Source of the DNA: Clostridia bacterium
GTDB taxonomy: Bacteria > Bacillota_A > Clostridia > Oscillospirales > CAG-272
Length of the DNA stretch: 64,000 nt
Reading direction: 5' to 3'
Assembly: GCA_017501345.1 (NCBI GenBank)
Contig: JAFVXC010000009.1
Span: forward strand, 1 to 64,000
In this document: one piece after another, positions 60,407 through 64,000 of the stretch
Layout: every line of letters begins with the position of its first letter
Position numbering within the stretch: position 1 is the first letter of the stretch
Notes under the pieces: model-generated
Databases searched by the model: none
The model's input: only the letters and a program-made list of their open reading frames with translations
Told to the model about the DNA's origin: nothing
Made by a program: the position numbers and the translations under genes

Positions 60407-62992
60407 ATGATGAAGCGTTTATTTGCTTTTACACTTTGTCTTCTCTTAATGCTGGCTTGCTTTGCATCGTGCAGCGTCCAGTTTGAAGAGAAGCGGGAGG
60501 AGCAGCTTTCGAAGGAGGAGGAAGAAGAGCTGAAGGGCGCTCAGATCGCAATGTATCTGACCGAAATGATATATGACTTCGATCCCGCCAATGCTTACAA
60601 TAACGAGGCGGCGATGAAGGTCATCAGCCTTCTCTACGAGCCTACCTTCTATTTGAATGAGAAGGGTAAGATCGACAGTAACCTGATCGAAAAATATGAA
60701 TACAACAGTGCTGAGAAAAAGCTTTCTCTCCATATCGCGGATACATATTGGAGCGACGGCACGTATGTTTCTGCCAACGATTTCGTGTTTTCGTGGAAGC
60801 GCGTTCTCGAGGTTGAGGGCTCCTATGGAGCAGCTTGCCTCCTGTTTGATATCAAGAACGCCCGCCTTGCAAACCAGGGTGATACCTCAATCGACAACAT
60901 CGGTCTTTCTGCACCGAACGATAAGCTAGTTGAGATCTTTTTCGAGGGGGAGGTCGATGTTGATCAGTTCCTTCTGAATCTGACGAGCTACGCACTGGCG
61001 CCTCTCCGCGAGAATCTTGCGACCAAGGCATCCTACTATGAGATCCTGCTCGGTGAGGACCCCGAGACCGGTAAGCCGGTTTATAAGAGAGTCCGTCTTT
61101 ACAACGACTGGGCAAAGAAGGGTGCAACGATGGCGGCATCCGGTCCCTTCAAGGTCCGTACTGCGGTATATCCCGACGATCCGGTAAAGAATGAGGACGG
61201 AAGCTATCTGCTGAATGAAAACGGAGAGTTTCTGTATTGCTACTACGTGCAGGATGCGGCCGAGCCCGAGGCGCTGGTAAAGCTTGAGAAGGGTGTTTAC
61301 TTCTACGAGGATGAAAACGGTAATATCCTTGCGTATTCCAAGCTTACGATGGCAAATTACGAAAGCTCCAGCAAGCCTGAGGAGCGCGAAAAGTATGACG
61401 AGATCAAGCGGACCTGCAAGCAGCTCGAAGGCAAGATCTCCGATTATACGACTACGCCGCAGAACTCTCCTCAGATCATTCTGGAAAGAAACTCCTACTA
61501 TTTCAAGGATATGAATAAGGACAACTGGAAGGTCGACGAGGTCGTTATTCCGTACCGCCTTATCATTGATTACAGCAAGTCCGACGAGGATCTGATGACC
61601 GCTTACGAAAACGGTGAGATCTTCTACGTTGGTGACATTCCGCTGTCCTTGCGTTCGAAATATGCAGATTCCGTGTCGAAAACGGACAATCTTTCCACTC
61701 ATACTTACTATCTGAATGAAAATGCGATCGTAAAGTATAGCTGGATCTCCTATGACGACAACGGTATTCCCATGCTGTACGATTCGGTAGGAACGCAGTA
61801 TCGTTTCAATCCGGAAACGATGGCGATCCTCACGATCGATGAAAACGGAAAGGCGATTCGTTATAAGGATACCTATGATGACAACGGCAAGCTGATCTAC
61901 TTCACAAAGTCCGGCGCAAAGGTTTACACGGGCGCGGACGGACTTCCGATCCTCGGTGAGAACATTCTCTCGAACGTGAGCGTTCGTCAGGCGCTCTCTC
62001 TTGTGATCGACCGTGACACGATTGCGAACGCAGTTGTCTTTGCCGAGGCTGCAGCTGCACTCGTACCGACGGGTGTGTTCAATACCGATTCTGCAAAGAA
62101 GACCTTCCGCGAGGCGGGCTCTGATTACATAATGACCAAGGCTGACAGCGCTGCGGCACTCGCTAAGATCGCGGAATCGAATATCGATCCCGAAAATTAC
62201 GTTCTGAAGCTGTCGTACGCGGCATATGATGAGGTCCACGAAATGATCGCGACGACCGTTGCCGCAGCGTGGGAGACGCTCGGCTTCAAGGTTGAGCTCG
62301 ATCCATTGAGATCGGTCGACAACGAGCATTATTGGATGTCCACTGAGGAGCTTCTGTCGGACGTTAAGGACGATAGATGGCTCGAGTCGGTCGTTTCGGG
62401 TGATTACCAGATCATTGCAATGGATATGGTGGCATATTCCGTTGACGCATACAGTGTGCTTGCGCCCTTCGCGACCCTTTTCTCCGGTATGGGAATGGAT
62501 ATGCAGAATTTCGACGAGTACGGCGAACCGCAGTATATTCCCGCAACCCATATTACGGGCTTTGAGGATGAGACCTATAACGAGATGATCGAAGAGATCT
62601 ATGCGGAAAGAGATCTCGGAAAGCGCGCAGAGCTTCTGCATAAGGCGGAGGAATATCTGATGTCGCAGATGCCCGTCATTCCGATTCTTTACAATCAGAA
62701 CGCAGTTCTTGTCAACGACAAGATGCTGACCGATTTCGAGGGCAACTATTATGCTCCCGCTGGCTTTGTAAACTGCTATCTGAAGGGCTCGCCCCAGTAT
62801 AAGACGCACGTCCGCAACATCTGGATCACCGTTGGCGTGATCGCCGGCGTTTTGCTCGTGATCGCTGCTGTGGTCTTCTTTACGGTCAGATATCGCATCA
62901 AGGCGAAGAAGAGAGAGGAAGAGATCGCACGTATTACGGCAGAGCAGGAAGCGAAGCTTCGTGAGATCCGCCGTCCCGGCTCGCGCTCTTAA
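60407..62992 (+). CDS. Large peptide ABC transporter substrate-binding lipoprotein (OppA family)
   Basis: 861 residues against about 540 for a normal OppA. The signal peptide ends at the lipobox FASC (Cys22). Family 5 binding-protein motifs are seen: LYEPTFYLNEKGKI, LSLHIADTYWSDGTYVSANDFVFSWKRVL, and VRQALSLVIDRDTIAN. Two extra stretches rich in Asp, Asn and Gly (about 270-310 and 445-520; phrases like EDENGNILAY and DENGKAIRYKDTYDDNGKLIYF) interrupt the fold. A C-terminal membrane helix (about 804-826) and basic tail follow. It should bind peptides outside the cell; permease and ATPase genes are not adjacent. GAGGAGG lies upstream. Confidence 0.9.
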   Translation: MMKRLFAFTLCLLLMLACFASCSVQFEEKREEQLSKEEEEELKGAQIAMYLTEMIYDFDPANAYNNEAAMKVISLLYEPTFYLNEKGKIDSNLIEKYEYNSAEKKLSLHIADTYWSDGTYVSANDFVFSWKRVLEVEGSYGAACLLFDIKNARLANQGDTSIDNIGLSAPNDKLVEIFFEGEVDVDQFLLNLTSYALAPLRENLATKASYYEILLGEDPETGKPVYKRVRLYNDWAKKGATMAASGPFKVRTAVYPDDPVKNEDGSYLLNENGEFLYCYYVQDAAEPEALVKLEKGVYFYEDENGNILAYSKLTMANYESSSKPEEREKYDEIKRTCKQLEGKISDYTTTPQNSPQIILERNSYYFKDMNKDNWKVDEVVIPYRLIIDYSKSDEDLMTAYENGEIFYVGDIPLSLRSKYADSVSKTDNLSTHTYYLNENAIVKYSWISYDDNGIPMLYDSVGTQYRFNPETMAILTIDENGKAIRYKDTYDDNGKLIYFTKSGAKVYTGADGLPILGENILSNVSVRQALSLVIDRDTIANAVVFAEAAAALVPTGVFNTDSAKKTFREAGSDYIMTKADSAAALAKIAESNIDPENYVLKLSYAAYDEVHEMIATTVAAAWETLGFKVELDPLRSVDNEHYWMSTEELLSDVKDDRWLESVVSGDYQIIAMDMVAYSVDAYSVLAPFATLFSGMGMDMQNFDEYGEPQYIPATHITGFEDETYNEMIEEIYAERDLGKRAELLHKAEEYLMSQMPVIPILYNQNAVLVNDKMLTDFEGNYYAPAGFVNCYLKGSPQYKTHVRNIWITVGVIAGVLLVIAAVVFFTVRYRIKAKKREEEIARITAEQEAKLREIRRPGSRS

Positions 62993-63022
62993 GTGTCGAG
63001 AAAATTCTATAACCCTATAAAA

Positions 63023-63053
63023 AAGCGGGCTGTCTCAAAGAGACAGCCCGCTT
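63023..63053 (+). terminator. Terminator of the peptide-binding lipoprotein gene
   Basis: A 14-bp perfect stem (63023-63036 with 63040-63053) with an A run before it; the T run after it is weak (TTGAATGCTTTT). Confidence 0.75.
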
Positions 63054-63170
63054 GAATGCTTTTCTTGCGGATTTTAAGTGAATTTCATATTATGCCCACA
63101 TCAAAATGATGAGCTGCAGCTGTTGTGATTTGTCTTGGGGGTGACTCGCATCGGAGAGTGTCCTTACGGG

Positions 63171-63656
63171 TCAAAGGAAGGCTTCGCCAAGGTTGATCAG
63201 CACGAGACCTTTTTTGAGGGCGTAGGAGACCGTGTAGGCAGTTCCACCGCGATTTTCTGTCAGGTAAGAGATGCAATAACCGCTTCCGTCAACGAGTGCG
63301 CGGTCGCGCTGAAGCATACAGTAGCGGTTGTAGGTGTCGGAGACGTAGCTGACCTTATCGGCACGGAAGAGAATGAAGTTGTAATCAAGAACGGCACTTT
63401 TGGGCCAACGGCTCGTTTGATCGCGACAAGGAAGGATGAGCTCGAGGGAGATCTCGTAGCCCTGTGATTTCAAAAACAGAACGCGCAGGGCGGCGATCGT
63501 GTCAAATCCTATCGCGCCGCCTGCCCGAAACGTGCGTACGCCTTTATTATATAATGTAAGGATCTCTTTGTCGAGAAGTGCGTAGAGACGGCTCATATGC
63601 ACCGCGGGAATCGATCGATGACCTGTGAAGCAGCATATTGTTTTCGAGTCGCACAT
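63171..63656 (-). CDS. SLOG-fold (YpsA/DUF1273-like) protein
   Basis: 161 residues from the ATG at 63656 (AAAGGAGG upstream); the open frame runs on upstream over the promoter. The pattern CCFTGHRSIP at the start, RAGGAIGFDTIAA in the middle, RYCMLQRDRALVDGSGYCISYLTENRGGTAYTVSYALKKGLVLINLG at the end is the SLOG Rossmann-like fold, which binds nucleotides or nucleotide-derived ligands. The function is unknown; relatives are involved in stress signalling or anti-phage systems. It stands alone, with its own promoter. Confidence 0.85.
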   Translation of the reverse strand: MCDSKTICCFTGHRSIPAVHMSRLYALLDKEILTLYNKGVRTFRAGGAIGFDTIAALRVLFLKSQGYEISLELILPCRDQTSRWPKSAVLDYNFILFRADKVSYVSDTYNRYCMLQRDRALVDGSGYCISYLTENRGGTAYTVSYALKKGLVLINLGEAFL

Positions 63657-63693
63657 TGTCGTCCCTCCTTTGCTTTTGGATTTCTTACCATAT

Positions 63694-63722
63694 ATTATAC
63701 CTGACCTCAGGGAATTTGTAAA
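63694..63722 (-). promoter_or_regulatory. Promoter of the SLOG-fold gene
   Basis: Minus-strand TTTACA (63717-63722), 17-bp spacer, TATAAT (63694-63699). Confidence 0.8.
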
Positions 63723-64000
63723 GAGAAAAATTCGAAAATTTATTATAAATCGTTCGACGCAAAGTACACCGATTCGGGGTGCTTTGCGCTTTTTTGTGAT
63801 AGTACCGATAATGGCTTTCGCGGTAGATGACAGCAATCGCGAGAATGTGACGTGCGCTTTCCTTGTTTGCCTTTTTTCGTTGTGCTTTGCACCGCCGTAT
63901 TCGAGCAATTTCGCACCGTTCGTACGCTATAATGGCGATAGACAGAGTCCTCTCTGCGTGAATGCTTAAGGATGCGCGCGAGGACGGAAAGGACGTGTAA
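63723..64000. other. Window end without a recognisable gene
   Basis: A CGCAAAG/CTTTGCG hairpin with six T (63758-63795) looks like a plus-strand terminator, but no plus-strand gene lies before it. A TATAAT at about 63931 lacks a good -35. The open frames here have no codon-like composition. Confidence 0.4.

Noticed and set aside
60926..62809. A 627-codon open frame opposite the peptide-binding protein gene
   Set aside because: Antisense shadow; the plus strand has signal peptide, lipobox and binding-protein motifs.

Overview
The window reads as chromosome of an anaerobic, endospore-forming Clostridia bacterium, probably an uncultured gut member of the Oscillospirales/Christensenellales type. 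The lineage is inferred: the window holds no rRNA. Support comes from the spore germination protease gpr, the sporulation genes ylbJ, yqfC and yqfD, a three-subunit [FeFe]-hydrogenase, a ferredoxin-thioredoxin reductase-like protein, a T-box leader, long clostridial-type prs, and near-consensus sigma-A promoters (TTGACA-17-TATAAT) before most transcription units.

Layout. 1-1.4 kb: end of an unknown acidic protein, a two-helix membrane protein, 11-bp iterons and tRNA-Ser, possibly a prophage edge. 1.8-5.3 kb: NUDIX hydrolase, flavoprotein, tRNA-Thr/tRNA-Arg, then a mosaic of tRNA-Arg remnants, palindromic elements and a lipoprotein gene. 5.3-9 kb: lepA-hemW-smpB. 9-13.3 kb (minus): hydC-hydB-hydA. 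13.5-18.6 kb: three tandem GxDLY/SGNH hydrolases, mrnC, cyclophilin, FTR-like protein and thioredoxin. 18.6-26.5 kb, mostly minus: ileS, an island of palindromic repeats, a ribbon-helix-helix protein, trmO, and a histidine kinase with two response regulators. 26.7-31.4 kb: repeat lipoprotein, rnz, nagB, ywlG, ylbJ. 31.5-41 kb: yqfC-yqfD-phoH-ybeY-orf-era-recO, mutS2, prs. 40.9-43 kb: ECF sigma factor plus a membrane-anchored serpin. 43-56.1 kb (minus): an 11-gene branched-chain amino acid operon behind a T-box. 56.3-64 kb: recA-recX, sugar transferase, gpr, a large peptide-binding lipoprotein and a SLOG-fold protein.

How the genes work together. leuA-ilvB-ilvN-ilvC-ilvD-leuC-leuD-leuB-(DUF815 ATPase)-ilvA-ridA encodes nearly the whole leucine/isoleucine/valine route; only the transaminase is missing. 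RidA removes the reactive enamine released by IlvA. hydABC would reoxidise NADH and ferredoxin to H2, and the FTR-like protein with thioredoxin may draw on the same ferredoxin pool. The yqfC-to-recO block is the conserved Firmicutes RNA/ribosome-maturation and repair cluster joined to sporulation genes.

Most worth a second look: the ECF sigma factor followed by a protein that joins an anti-sigma-like cytoplasmic end to an extracellular serpin; palindromic elements flanked by duplicated terminator hairpins or tRNA 3' ends (about 4.1-5.2 kb and 22.0-22.3 kb); the lepA -35 box forming the exact loop of a terminator hairpin; and the tandem SGNH hydrolase cassette. No CRISPR array, integrase or complete transposon was seen.
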